NCBI RefSeq assembly: GCF_033025475.1
Contig: NZ_CP130322.1
Span: 1,930,001 to 1,994,000, forward strand
Reading direction: 5' to 3'
Source of the DNA: Sphingomonas sp. C3-2
GTDB lineage: Bacteria; Pseudomonadota; Alphaproteobacteria; Sphingomonadales; Sphingomonadaceae
DNA length: 64,000 bases
The number at the start of each line of letters is the position of its first letter. The first letter of the stretch is position 1. Under the pieces are notes generated by a model. It searched no databases. It saw nothing but the letters and a program-made list of their open reading frames with translations, and was not told where the DNA came from. Shown here piece after piece: positions 24,937 through 33,584 of the stretch. The translations under genes were made by a program, and so were the position numbers.

Positions 24937-26031
24937 TCAGCAGGGAAAAAGGGCGGTGTCGTCGATGTCGGCGATCGTCGCGCGCCCGGCCAGCGCCATC
25001 GCGATCTCCAGTTCCTGGCGGATCATCCGCGTCATGTGCGCCACGCCAAGGCTGCCCGCCACGGCGAGGGCATGGATCTGCGGGCGGCCGATCATCACCG
25101 CATCCGCGCCGCATGCCAGCGCCTTGAACGCGTCGGTGCCGCTGCGGATGCCGCCGTCCAGCAACACCGGATAGTCGCGCCCCAGCGCGGCGCGGATCGC
25201 GGGCAGCGCCGCAAGGCTTGCCGGCGCGCCGTCCAGCCCACGCCCGCCATGGTTGGAAACGACGATCCCCGCCACCCCCATGCTGCGCAGCATTTCGGCG
25301 TCGGCGGGGTGGAGCACGCCCTTGGCGATCACCGGCAGCCGGGTTTCGGAAAGCAGCCAGTCAAGGTCTTCGGCGCGCGGCGCATCGGCCATCGCGCCCT
25401 GAAAGACGATGCTGGCATCGGGGGGCAGCGCCACCGGGGCAAGCGGCGCCTGATCGCGCAGATTTTCCGGGCGGACATCGCCCGGCAGTTGAAAGCCCAG
25501 CCGCTGCGCGGCGCGCGGCGGCGTCTGCACGCTGGTGTCCAGCGTCACCATGATCGCGCGGTACCCTGCGGCCTCGGCGCGGCGGACCAGCGCCAGCGTG
25601 TCTTCGCGGCGCGGCTGCATATAAAGCTGAAACCAGAGCGGCCCGGCGCTCGCCGCTGCAATCTCCTCAAGCGTTGCCGAGGCCAGCGTGCTCGCCACCA
25701 TCAGCGTATCGAGCGCGCCGCGCGCGGTCGCCACCTCGCCCTCGGGATGGACCAGCTTCTGATAGGCGACGGGGGCAAGGAGGATCGGGTGGTGCAAGTC
25801 GGTGCCCAGCAGCCGCGTCGCGGTGCTGCCCCGGCGCATATCTCCGAGCAGCCGGTTATAGATATGGATGGTGCCAAAGGCCGCGCGATTGGCGGCCAGC
25901 GTCTGTTCGGCGCCGCTGCCGCCCTCGATATGCGCGCGCACCGGCGCGTCGATATGGTCGTCGGCCAGCCGGGCATAATCGTCCAGCGAGACGAGATCGG
26001 CGGGAATGGCGGTCAGTCTGGGGCGGCGCAT
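24937..26031 (-). CDS. FMN-dependent alpha-hydroxyacid oxidase/dehydrogenase
   Basis: A 364-residue flavoenzyme of the lactate dehydrogenase LldD / glycolate oxidase / mandelate dehydrogenase family. The TIM-barrel motifs are intact: [21 protein letters not shown], the catalytic lysine in VIAKGVL, the catalytic His and Arg in [10 protein letters not shown], and the FMN phosphate motif [16 protein letters not shown]. It oxidises an alpha-hydroxyacid to an alpha-ketoacid; the substrate is not determinable. The ATG at 26031 has GAGG upstream and is preferred over an upstream in-frame start at 26088. It lies between a siderophore-type receptor and the PKHD hydroxylase, an unusual place for such an enzyme. 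Confidence 0.88.
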   Translation of the reverse strand: MRRPRLTAIPADLVSLDDYARLADDHIDAPVRAHIEGGSGAEQTLAANRAAFGTIHIYNRLLGDMRRGSTATRLLGTDLHHPILLAPVAYQKLVHPEGEVATARGALDTLMVASTLASATLEEIAAASAGPLWFQLYMQPRREDTLALVRRAEAAGYRAIMVTLDTSVQTPPRAAQRLGFQLPGDVRPENLRDQAPLAPVALPPDASIVFQGAMADAPRAEDLDWLLSETRLPVIAKGVLHPADAEMLRSMGVAGIVVSNHGGRGLDGAPASLAALPAIRAALGRDYPVLLDGGIRSGTDAFKALACGADAVMIGRPQIHALAVAGSLGVAHMTRMIRQELEIAMALAGRATIADIDDTALFPC

Positions 26032-26072
26032 CGCGTCCTCGGCGGTCGTTTCGATGCCTATAGACAATAAAT

Positions 26073-26100
26073 GACGGGCCGGCGCCATGGCCGGCCCGTC
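26073..26100 (-). terminator. Hairpin between receptor and hydroxyacid oxidase genes
   Basis: An 11-bp stem (GACGGGCCGGC / GCCGGCCCGTC) with a six-base loop lies 9 bp after the receptor stop. On the minus strand it is followed by the T-rich ATTTATTG. It should reduce transcription from the receptor into the oxidase gene. Confidence 0.6.
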
Positions 26101-26109
26101 GTCACGCGA

Positions 26110-28365
26110 TCAGAAGCGTGCGCCCACCGTCAGGCGGAAGCTGCGTGCATCGCCCTTGTAGATGAACGATCCGCTGCGATACGCGGCAAGGTAATAATCC
26201 TTGTCGGTGATGTTTCCGGCGTTGAAGCGAACGTCGAAATTCTCGTTGAACTTGTAGCTCGCGAACAGGTCGAACACCGTGCTCGACGGCACCGTGCGGT
26301 TGAGCGAACCCGCGCCATCGGGCTGCCCGGCATGCATCTTGCCACGATAGGTCGCCGTTCCGCCGAACGAGAATTTCGAGGTCGCCTGATACCGCAGCTG
26401 CGCGGTGGCTGCATTGTTGGCGAAATTCGCCAGCGGTTCGCCGATATTGGCGGGGTTGTTCGAACGCAGGATCTTCGATTTCATGAAGGTCACGCCCGCT
26501 TGGCCGCTGAGGCGCTCGGTGATGTTGCCGACCATCCCCAATTCGACGCCGCGCACCCGGTTGCGGCCGGTATTGAGCGTACCGGTCAGGTCATAGCCAG
26601 TATTGCCGATCGCCTGTTCGAACACATCGTCCTTGGTGATCTCGAACGCGGCTGCACTCAGCATCAGGCGATCGTTGAACAGATCCCATTTCACGCCCAG
26701 TTCCAGATTCTGGACGGTTTCGGGCTGGCCATAATCGATCGCTGCGGTGGAGGTGCCCGTCGGAACGCTGGGAACGCAGATGCCGCCATAACCGCAGCTG
26801 CTGCCCAGATCGGATTCGCCGCCGTTCACATCCTTGGCGGTGCCCCAGCTGAAATAGATATTGCCGTTTTCGGTGGGCTTCACCGAAATGCCGGCATGGC
26901 CGTTCCACAGCTCCTCGCTATAGCCATAGGGGGTCCGGGTGCCGTTGTTGGCAATGGTGGTGTTGCTGTAATCCAGCGCGTCGTAGCGCAGCCCGGCAAA
27001 GACGGTCAGCCAGTCGGTGAAATCGACGGTGTCCATGATGTACGCCGACAGCGTCTTCACATGCCATTTCGAATCGACGCGGCCCTTGGTGATCTCGCGG
27101 CCCATCAGCGTGTTGATGTTGTCGTAATAGTTTCCGGCGGCATCCTTGATGCAATAGCCGGTGCCGCAATTGGGCGTGCCGGTGTTGACGTTGGTGTAGA
27201 TACCGTTCGTCACCTTCTGATCGGAATATTCGGTGCCGACGATCAGGTTGTGCTTCATCGAGCCGGTGGTGAATTCGCCGTTCACGTTGAACTGGTTGAC
27301 GAAATATTCAACGTCCTGCCAGCCCTGATGCGTGCTCAGCGTCGTGCCGCGATAGCCGGTGGTGACATAGCCATTGTCGGTCGTGCCGTACCGCGTCGCA
27401 TTCTGGATGCTGAATCCGTCGAACGGCTCAAGGATGATGCGGCCGGTAAAGGTGTCGACGTCCGATTTCAGGAAATCCTGTTCCTGCGCATAAACGGGGG
27501 TCTTCACCGGCTTGCCGGTGGTGCCGTCGAGATACACGCCCATATCGGGCAGGTCGCGCGCGGTGAGGTGGTAATAATCGAGCAGGATCTGCAGTGTGTC
27601 GGTGGGGGTGAACACCGTCGACACCGCGCCGCCCCAGCGCTTGCGGTCGGCCGGATCGCGATCGGGCACTTCCTGATAGCTGTAGAGCAGGTTGACGCGC
27701 GCGGCGAGCGTGTCGGTCAGCTTCCAGTTGCTGTCGATCGTGCCACGGATGAAATTGTCGGTGCCCGCGCCCAGCTCGGCGCGGTTGAAATTATATTCGG
27801 TGCTCGCGCGCTTGGTGATGCCGTTCACCGCGCCGCCGGCCGAACCGCGGCCCGCAAAGGTCGAACTCGGGCCCTTGGTCAGTTCCACCTGTTCGATGGC
27901 AAAGCTTTCGCGGATCGTCATGCCGGGGTCGCGCAGCCCGTCGACGAACACGTCCGAACGCGCTTCCTGCCCGCGAATGATATAACGGTCACCAAAGGCG
28001 TTGCCGTTTTCGCCGGTGCCGATGGTCACGCCCGGCTGCTGGTTCAGGATCGCGCGCAGGTCGGTCTGGCCCGATTCCTTGATCTGCGATTCGGTGATGA
28101 CGGTGATGGTGGTGGGGGTTTCGACAAGCGGCTTCACGCGGCGCGCATCGCCCGACACGCGCGCCTTATAAGGGGCGCCTTCCTGCGTATAGGGGTTGGT
28201 GTCCGAGGTGCGGTCCTTGATCTTGAGCGTGTCCAGCTCAACTTCGGCTTCCTGCGCGGCGGCGGGCGTCGCGGCGGTGGCGGCAACCAGGCCCAGCGCC
28301 AGCGTGGCCGCGCATGATTGCAGGCGCAGGCTCGCTGGCCGCGAGACATTCAACGTCTTGCTCAC
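26110..28365 (-). CDS. TonB-dependent siderophore receptor (catecholate type)
   Basis: A 751-residue ferric-siderophore receptor resembling Fiu/PiuA. A signal peptide (to about ATPAAAQ) is followed by a plug with TTITVITESQIKES, DRYIIRGQEARSDVFVDGLR and IEQVELTKGPSSTFAGRGSA. The barrel ends in LTVGARF with a terminal phenylalanine. GTG at 28365 is chosen as start because AAGGGG lies about ten bases upstream; a TTG at 28389 overlaps the tonB stop. It directly follows tonB, and the locus has a Fur-like site upstream, so iron-repressed expression is expected. Confidence 0.92.
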   Translation of the reverse strand: MSKTLNVSRPASLRLQSCAATLALGLVAATAATPAAAQEAEVELDTLKIKDRTSDTNPYTQEGAPYKARVSGDARRVKPLVETPTTITVITESQIKESGQTDLRAILNQQPGVTIGTGENGNAFGDRYIIRGQEARSDVFVDGLRDPGMTIRESFAIEQVELTKGPSSTFAGRGSAGGAVNGITKRASTEYNFNRAELGAGTDNFIRGTIDSNWKLTDTLAARVNLLYSYQEVPDRDPADRKRWGGAVSTVFTPTDTLQILLDYYHLTARDLPDMGVYLDGTTGKPVKTPVYAQEQDFLKSDVDTFTGRIILEPFDGFSIQNATRYGTTDNGYVTTGYRGTTLSTHQGWQDVEYFVNQFNVNGEFTTGSMKHNLIVGTEYSDQKVTNGIYTNVNTGTPNCGTGYCIKDAAGNYYDNINTLMGREITKGRVDSKWHVKTLSAYIMDTVDFTDWLTVFAGLRYDALDYSNTTIANNGTRTPYGYSEELWNGHAGISVKPTENGNIYFSWGTAKDVNGGESDLGSSCGYGGICVPSVPTGTSTAAIDYGQPETVQNLELGVKWDLFNDRLMLSAAAFEITKDDVFEQAIGNTGYDLTGTLNTGRNRVRGVELGMVGNITERLSGQAGVTFMKSKILRSNNPANIGEPLANFANNAATAQLRYQATSKFSFGGTATYRGKMHAGQPDGAGSLNRTVPSSTVFDLFASYKFNENFDVRFNAGNITDKDYYLAAYRSGSFIYKGDARSFRLTVGARF

Positions 28366-28385
28366 TTGTATTTTCCCCTTTTTAT

Positions 28386-29096
28386 TCAACCATTTATCAA
28401 TGAGTATTCGATGGGCAGAGATATCGTCAGCCGGTCCTTGCCCAGCGAGTCGGGAATGGCCGGGAGCGGCGAGGCGCGCCGCATCAGGTTCAGCGTTTCC
28501 TGATCGAGCAGCGCATACCCGCTGCTTTTCTTGATCACGGCGTCCAGCACATTGCCCTGTCGGTCGATCGTGAACTTCACGACGACCACGCCCTGCTGGC
28601 GGGCCTTCTTGGCTTCGGGCGGATATTTCCGCTTCCGGTTCAGCCAGTCCATCAGCGTGGCGTAATAATTCTGTTCCTGTTTGCGTGTCTGCGCCGATGG
28701 TGCGGGCGGCGCGGCGGCGGCCGGGGCTGCGGGCTGCGGCGGTGCCGCAACCGGCTGGGGCACCGCGATCTGCGGGCGCGGTAGCGGCACCGGATCGGCC
28801 ACCGGCACCACATAGGGCGCCGGAAGCTCCGATTTGGTCACCGTCACCTCGGGCTTCACGATCTGCGGCGGCACTGGCTGTTGTTCCTGCTGCTCAGGCG
28901 GTGTCGGCGGGGCCTGTTCGAGCGGCTGGCTCAGATCGGGGACCGAGAACACCGCAAGCTCGGGCCCGGCGGCGTGCATCTTGAGCGGGGCCTTGTTGAA
29001 AACGAGCAACGCCAGCGCCAACACCGCGCCGTGGATCGCGAGCGATAGCGCCATGCCGCCGGTGCGGCCCGCTGTCTGATCGAGATAACCGCTCAT
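28386..29096 (-). CDS. tonB: TonB energy transducer
   Basis: A 236-residue TonB protein. The N-terminal membrane helix (MALSLAIHGAVLALALLVF, ~residues 15-33) precedes a long proline-rich periplasmic spacer (PTPPEQQEQQPVPPQI, PVPLPRPQIAVPQPVAAPP). The C-terminal TonB domain contains YPPEAKKARQQGVVVVKF and a closing SLPIEYSLING. It transmits proton-motive energy to outer-membrane receptors. No exbB or exbD lies nearby, so these must come from elsewhere. The ATG at 29096 follows a G-rich stretch. It heads the iron locus, 20 bp before the receptor start, and is probably dedicated to it. Confidence 0.93.
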   Translation of the reverse strand: MSGYLDQTAGRTGGMALSLAIHGAVLALALLVFNKAPLKMHAAGPELAVFSVPDLSQPLEQAPPTPPEQQEQQPVPPQIVKPEVTVTKSELPAPYVVPVADPVPLPRPQIAVPQPVAAPPQPAAPAAAAPPAPSAQTRKQEQNYYATLMDWLNRKRKYPPEAKKARQQGVVVVKFTIDRQGNVLDAVIKKSSGYALLDQETLNLMRRASPLPAIPDSLGKDRLTISLPIEYSLING

Positions 29097-29197
29097 TGCC
29101 CGCCCCCCGGCATCGGCGCCCACAGGCGGGGTCGCGGCTGGCGCCGTCTCGTCCCGTTGCTGTCGAACGCGTCTCGCATCCTTGCTCGCCCGTTTTG

Positions 29198-29226
29198 TTG
29201 CAAACGATATGTATAATGATTCGCAA
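29198..29226. promoter_or_regulatory. Fur-like box upstream of tonB
   Basis: The AT-rich, partly symmetric segment bounded by TTGC and GCAA contains GATATGTATAATGATTCG, close to repeats of the Fur NATNAT unit. It lies about 100-130 bp before the tonB start. Iron-responsive control of tonB and the receptor is inferred. Confidence 0.5.
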
Positions 29227-29314
29227 TAGGTGCCCGCCTATTCCTCTCGAACGCGCTTGTCCAGCGTCAATAGGCGGTCGGGTAAAGCGGCTGTTTTTAT
29301 CCACCCCAGACACG

Positions 29315-29351
29315 AAAAAAGCCCCGGCTGCGCGGGGCGGCCGGGGCTTTT
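29315..29351 (-). terminator. Rho-independent terminator after yceD-like gene
   Basis: An 8-bp stem GCCCCGGC / GCCGGGGC encloses a GC-rich loop. Six A on the left become a T6 tail on the minus strand. It lies about 40 bp beyond the stop of the DUF177 gene and closes that transcript; four T on the plus side allow weak bidirectional use. Confidence 0.88.
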
Positions 29352-29392
29352 GTAACATTTTGTATTCTATCAAAAAAAACGGCCTCGTGCGG

Positions 29393-29929
29393 TTATGCCC
29401 CGCCGGTCATCTTCTTTTTCAGCGCGGCCAGCGGGCCAAAGGCGCCGGCCTCTTCCTCGCTCAGCACGCCCGCCTGGCGCAGCGTGGTCTCGGCATTGGG
29501 GCTGCGCGGGAAGGGATCGAGCGCCAGCGCCATCGTCTGCGCCAGCGCTTCACCCATATCGACCGCCTGTCCGTCGAAATCGACGATGTCGAGATCGTCT
29601 TCTTCCAGTTCGATCTCGTCGGCGGGCACGCCCGTTTCGGCGGCGACGAACTTCAGGGAAAAGCTCTCGCTGATCGTCGCGGGCACCGGCTCGCCGGTCG
29701 CCACGCAAAATTGCTCGACCTGCGCCTCAAGCCGGCCCGAGGCGGCAATCCCGCCCGCGACGCGCGACAGCGCGGCGGTGCCCTTCAGCAGCGCGATGCT
29801 CTGCAGCCCGAACCGCGTGGCGAGTGCCACGCGCTCGGCGGCATCGGCCTCCAGGTCGACGGTGCGGGGGCGTTCGCCGATCGAATCCACGCGGTAGATG
29901 CGGCTGAATTCTGCGGGGGACGTGGTCAT
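29393..29929 (-). CDS. DUF177/YceD-family protein
   Basis: A 178-residue cytoplasmic protein of the YceD (DUF177) family, linked in bacteria to 23S rRNA accumulation or processing. Conserved features are the acidic centre EIELEEDDLDIVDFDGQAVDMGEA and the proline-rich LDPFPRSP. The C-terminal LAALKKKM is also typical. Unlike in many bacteria, rpmF does not follow. Its start overlaps the stop of the bc1-chaperone gene by four bases (ATGA), an arrangement common in alphaproteobacteria. Confidence 0.88.
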   Translation of the reverse strand: MTTSPAEFSRIYRVDSIGERPRTVDLEADAAERVALATRFGLQSIALLKGTAALSRVAGGIAASGRLEAQVEQFCVATGEPVPATISESFSLKFVAAETGVPADEIELEEDDLDIVDFDGQAVDMGEALAQTMALALDPFPRSPNAETTLRQAGVLSEEEAGAFGPLAALKKKMTGGA

Positions 29930-30450
29930 GGCTTGGGGAAATCTCCGTTGACAAGGGCCGGCATGGCGCGCGCGTCGAGCTGGACGACAAGCGCGCGCAT
30001 GCGTGCGGCGGTAAAGCTCAGCGTGCCGGCATCCACCGGCGCGCCGCGAAACAGGTTGCGCGCCAGCGCGTCTTCCCAGCTCTCGGTGCCCTGGCTCGCC
30101 GCGCGGTATGCGGTCAGCCGGCCGCCCAGTGCGCTCATCATCTTGCCAATATGCTTGCCGACGACGATGTCGCCGATCCCGATCTGGCGCAGCTGGCCGT
30201 CCATATCGTCGACGAAGATCTCGGTCAGCAGCACCGAGACATCGGCCCCCGGCTTGCCCTCGCGCTCGAGTCTGAGCAGCGTCGCGCTCAGCAGCGCGGC
30301 GACCATGTCGAACCGTCCATCGACCGTGTCGGCAACCCCGCCGTCGAGATACCAGGCCGGCTCCCGGGCTTCGGAAACGATTGCATTATATAGCGGAATA
30401 AGCGCCTCGCGCCCATTCTGCCTCCCGAAAAGGCGGTTGATAATCGACAC
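29926..30450 (-). CDS. Ubiquinol-cytochrome c chaperone family protein (CBP3-like)
   Basis: A 174-residue protein of the CBP3/UQCC1-like family that assists assembly of the cytochrome bc1 complex. Recognisable segments are YNAIVSEAREPAWYLDGGVADTVDGRFD split around a helical core, then EIFVDDMDGQLRQIGIGD and MMSALGGRLTAYR. Start is taken as GTG at 30450 (VSIINRLFGRQNG), with GGAG about eleven bases upstream; a longer frame is open but lacks family similarity. It is coupled to the YceD gene and divergent from bamE. Confidence 0.85.
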   Translation of the reverse strand: MSIINRLFGRQNGREALIPLYNAIVSEAREPAWYLDGGVADTVDGRFDMVAALLSATLLRLEREGKPGADVSVLLTEIFVDDMDGQLRQIGIGDIVVGKHIGKMMSALGGRLTAYRAASQGTESWEDALARNLFRGAPVDAGTLSFTAARMRALVVQLDARAMPALVNGDFPKP

Positions 30451-30576
30451 TGTCCGGTCTGCTCCAATAATTGGCGGCCTTGTCTGGCGGCTGCTATCCG
30501 CATATCGATGCAGCAAGCACGGCATGCAATGGGATTATGCCGCCAGATTTGCGTTGATTCGAGGAGTAGCGGGCCG

Positions 30577-31053
30577 ATGGCAAGAAAGACACGGGCGATC
30601 CTGGTGGTGGCCACCGCCACGTTGGCTCTGGTCGCAACCAGCGGCTGCACGCGGATTCGCGGGCATCAGGGATATATTATCGATCAGCAGCTGGTCGATG
30701 GCATCTCGCCGGGCGTCGACAATCGCGATTCGGTCGAAGCCACGCTGGGCCGCCCCACCTTTGTCGGCCAGTTCGACAAGAATGATTGGTATTATGTCGC
30801 GCGCGACACGCGCCAGCTCGCCTTCGCCCAGCCCAGCCCCACCGCGCAGACGGTGCTCCACGTCCGGTTCGACGGCGCGGGCAATGTCGCCTCGATCAAC
30901 CGTACCGGTCTGGAACAGGTCGCCTCGATCAGCCCCACCGGCGCCAAGACGCCAACGCTCGGCCGCAAGCGCGGCTTTTTCCAGGAACTGTTCGGCAATA
31001 TCGGCGCGGTCGGCGCGCCGGGCATGGGCGGTGCAACCCCCAACACGCCCTGA
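30577..31053 (+). CDS. bamE: Outer-membrane assembly lipoprotein BamE (SmpA/OmlA)
   Basis: A 158-residue lipoprotein of the beta-barrel assembly machinery. The signal peptide ends in a lipobox-like VATSGC, giving a lipidated cysteine at about residue 24. The SmpA/OmlA domain follows with ISPGVDNRDSVEATLGRPTF and the typical DWYYVARDTR and VLHVRFDGAGNV strands. The C-terminal tail (RKRGFFQELFGNIG) is seen in alphaproteobacterial members. The ATG at 30577 is preceded by GAGGAG ten bases upstream. Confidence 0.9.
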   Translation: MARKTRAILVVATATLALVATSGCTRIRGHQGYIIDQQLVDGISPGVDNRDSVEATLGRPTFVGQFDKNDWYYVARDTRQLAFAQPSPTAQTVLHVRFDGAGNVASINRTGLEQVASISPTGAKTPTLGRKRGFFQELFGNIGAVGAPGMGGATPNTP

Positions 31054-31136
31054 CGGGAACGAGCAACCGGAACGGTCGCACACCGCGCGACACGTTCCGA
31101 AATCTCATGTCGCCTTTGCCAGCGGCATCAGGCCAC

Positions 31137-31173
31137 AAAAAAGGGCGCCCCGGTTTCCCGGAGCGCCCTTTTT
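31137..31173. terminator. Bidirectional terminator between bamE and maeB
   Basis: A stem GGGCGC/GCGCCC extended by CCGG/CCGG across one mismatch is flanked by six A on the left and five T on the right. It serves the convergent bamE and malic-enzyme transcripts. Confidence 0.9.
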
Positions 31174-31187
31174 GCGTGTAGCGCGGA

Positions 31188-33452
31188 TCAGCCCGCGATG
31201 CCGGCTGCGGCGAGCACCGCCAGCGTCACCAGTTCCGATGCGCTCGACGACATCGTCGCGACCTGAACCGGCTTTTCCATCCCGACAAGCATCGGGCCGA
31301 TCACCGAATCGCCGCCCAGTTCGCGCAGCAGCTTGGCCGAAAGATTGGCCGACTGCAGGCCGGGCATGATCAGCACATTGGCCGGGCCCGAAAGGCGGCT
31401 GAACGGATAATGCGCCATCGCCTTGGGGTTGAGCGCGACGTCGGGCGCCATTTCGCCCTCATATTCGAAGCTGACACCGCGTTCGTCGAGGATGCTGACG
31501 GCGGCGCGCAGATTTTCCAGCCAATTGCCCTCGGGGTTGCCAAAGGTCGAATAGGACAGGAAGGCAACCCGCGGCTCATGGCCCATGCGGCGCGCGACGG
31601 CGGCGGTGCCCTCGGCGATGTCGGCCAGTTCGGCCGCGCTCGGGCGTTCGTTCACCGTCGTGTCGGCCATGAACACGGTGTGGCTCTGGCCCACCAGCAC
31701 GTGGATTCCGAACGGCGTCGATTCCGGACGCGGGTCGATCACCTTGCGCACTTCGCGCATCGTGCGCGAATAGGTGCGCGTCACGCCGGTGATCATCGCA
31801 TCGGCTTCACCCAGCTGCAGCATCAGCGAACCGAAGATGTTGCGATCGCGGTTCACCATGCGCTCGATCTCGCGCTTCAGATAGCCACGGCGCTGCAGGC
31901 GAGCATAGAGCATCTCGACCATCTGGGGGACGAGCGGCGAATTGACGCTGTTGTGCAGTTCGAAGCTGTACGGATCGTCAACGCCCAGCGCGCGCAGCTT
32001 GTCATACACATCGTTGCGGCCGACGAGCACGGGGATGCCATAACCGCCTTCGCGGAACTGGATCGCGGCGCGCAGCACCACTTCCTCTTCCGCCTCGGCG
32101 AACAGCACGCGCTTGGGGTGCGCGCGCGCGGCTTCATAGGCCAGCGTCAGCACCGAGGTCGTGGGGTTGAGCCGTGCCTTCAGCGACTGGCGATAGGCCG
32201 CCATGTCGAGGATCGGCTTTTGCGCCACGCCCGAATCCATCGCCGCCTGCGCCACGGCCGACGGTACGATTTCCATCAGGCGCGGGTCGAACGGCGCGGG
32301 GATGATATATTCGGGGCCAAAGCTGTGTGCCATGCCGCCATAAGCCAGCGCCACTTCCTCGGGCACCTGCTGGCGCGCCAGTTCGGCGATGGCATTGGCG
32401 GCGGCAATCTTCATCTCGTCATTGATCGCGGTTGCGCGCACGTCGAGTGCGCCGCGGAAGATGAAGGGGAAGCCGAGAACGTTGTTCACCTGATTCGGAT
32501 AGTCCGAACGGCCGGTCGCGACGATCGCGTCGGGGCGTGCGGCCTTGGCTTCGGGCGGGGTGATTTCGGGATCGGGGTTCGCCATCGCGAAGATGATTGG
32601 CTGGGGGGCCATGCCCATCACCATTTCGGGCTTCAGCGCGCCGGCGGCGGACAGGCCGAGGAAGATGTCGGCGCCCTGCAGCGCTTCGGCTAGCGTGCGG
32701 TGCTCGGTCACCACGGCGTGCGCGGACTTCCACTGGTCCATCGATTCGGCGCGGCCCTGATAGATTACGCCCGAACGGTCGCACATGATGACATGGTCGT
32801 GCGGCACGCCCATCGACTTGATCAGCTCGGTGCAGGCGATTGCCGCCGCGCCCGCGCCGTTCACCACCACCTTCACGTCCTTGAGGTCGCGGCCGGTCAG
32901 GTGGCAGGCGTTGATCACGCCCGCGGCGGTGATGATCGCGGTGCCGTGCTGGTCGTCGTGGAAGACGGGAATGTTCATCCGCTCGCGCAGCTGCTGCTCG
33001 ATGATGAAGCATTCGGGCGCCTTGATGTCTTCAAGGTTGATGCCGCCAAAGCTGGGCTCGAGCAGCGCGACCGCGTTGCAAAAGGCTTCGCTGTCCTCGG
33101 TCGCCACTTCAAGGTCGATCGAATCGACATCGGCAAAGCGCTTGAAGAGCACGGCCTTGCCTTCCATCACCGGTTTCGACGCCAGCGCGCCGAGATTGCC
33201 GAGGCCGAGAATGGCGGTGCCGTTCGAAATCACGGCCACCAGATTGCCCTTGGCGGTATAGTCATAGGCCGTTGCCGGGTCCTCGGCGATCGCGCGGACG
33301 GGAACCGCAACACCCGGAGAATAGGCGAGACTCAGGTCACGCTGGGTGGCCATCGGCTTGGATGCGACGATCTCGATCTTGCCGGGCCGCCCGTGCGAGT
33401 GGAAAAGCAGCGCTTCTTTTTCAGAAAACTTGACGTTGCTGCCTTCGCTCAT
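31188..33452 (-). CDS. maeB: NADP-dependent malic enzyme with phosphotransacetylase-like domain
   Basis: A 754-residue enzyme converting malate to pyruvate and CO2 with NADP. The N-terminal malic domain contains AYSPGVAVPVRAI and GLGNLGALASKPVMEGK. The metal and substrate region is PVFHDDQHGTAI, and the dinucleotide fold is VVNGAGAAAIACTEL. From about residue 430 a phosphotransacetylase-like domain follows (VLFAEAEEEVVLRAA, NIFGSLMLQLGEADAMITG), regulatory and not catalytic in studied MaeB proteins. The start MSEGSNVKFSEKEALLFH at 33452 fits the family; the frame remains open 130 codons upstream but that part overlaps the divergent mutS region. Confidence 0.95.
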   Translation of the reverse strand: MSEGSNVKFSEKEALLFHSHGRPGKIEIVASKPMATQRDLSLAYSPGVAVPVRAIAEDPATAYDYTAKGNLVAVISNGTAILGLGNLGALASKPVMEGKAVLFKRFADVDSIDLEVATEDSEAFCNAVALLEPSFGGINLEDIKAPECFIIEQQLRERMNIPVFHDDQHGTAIITAAGVINACHLTGRDLKDVKVVVNGAGAAAIACTELIKSMGVPHDHVIMCDRSGVIYQGRAESMDQWKSAHAVVTEHRTLAEALQGADIFLGLSAAGALKPEMVMGMAPQPIIFAMANPDPEITPPEAKAARPDAIVATGRSDYPNQVNNVLGFPFIFRGALDVRATAINDEMKIAAANAIAELARQQVPEEVALAYGGMAHSFGPEYIIPAPFDPRLMEIVPSAVAQAAMDSGVAQKPILDMAAYRQSLKARLNPTTSVLTLAYEAARAHPKRVLFAEAEEEVVLRAAIQFREGGYGIPVLVGRNDVYDKLRALGVDDPYSFELHNSVNSPLVPQMVEMLYARLQRRGYLKREIERMVNRDRNIFGSLMLQLGEADAMITGVTRTYSRTMREVRKVIDPRPESTPFGIHVLVGQSHTVFMADTTVNERPSAAELADIAEGTAAVARRMGHEPRVAFLSYSTFGNPEGNWLENLRAAVSILDERGVSFEYEGEMAPDVALNPKAMAHYPFSRLSGPANVLIMPGLQSANLSAKLLRELGGDSVIGPMLVGMEKPVQVATMSSSASELVTLAVLAAAGIAG

Positions 33453-33584
33453 TCGGACTGTCCTTTTCGCAAATATACTGGCGCGCCTGGGGGGAGCGCG
33501 GGTCGCGGCGGACCCTAGGCGCAAAAATCGATGCGCGCTACCTTTGGCAAAGCTGAAATTAGCCGGTATCAGACCCGCCGAGCT

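Noticed and set aside
26071-28317. 748-codon plus-strand frame opposite the siderophore receptor
   Set aside because: Composition is typical of antisense to a high-GC gene and no domain is present.
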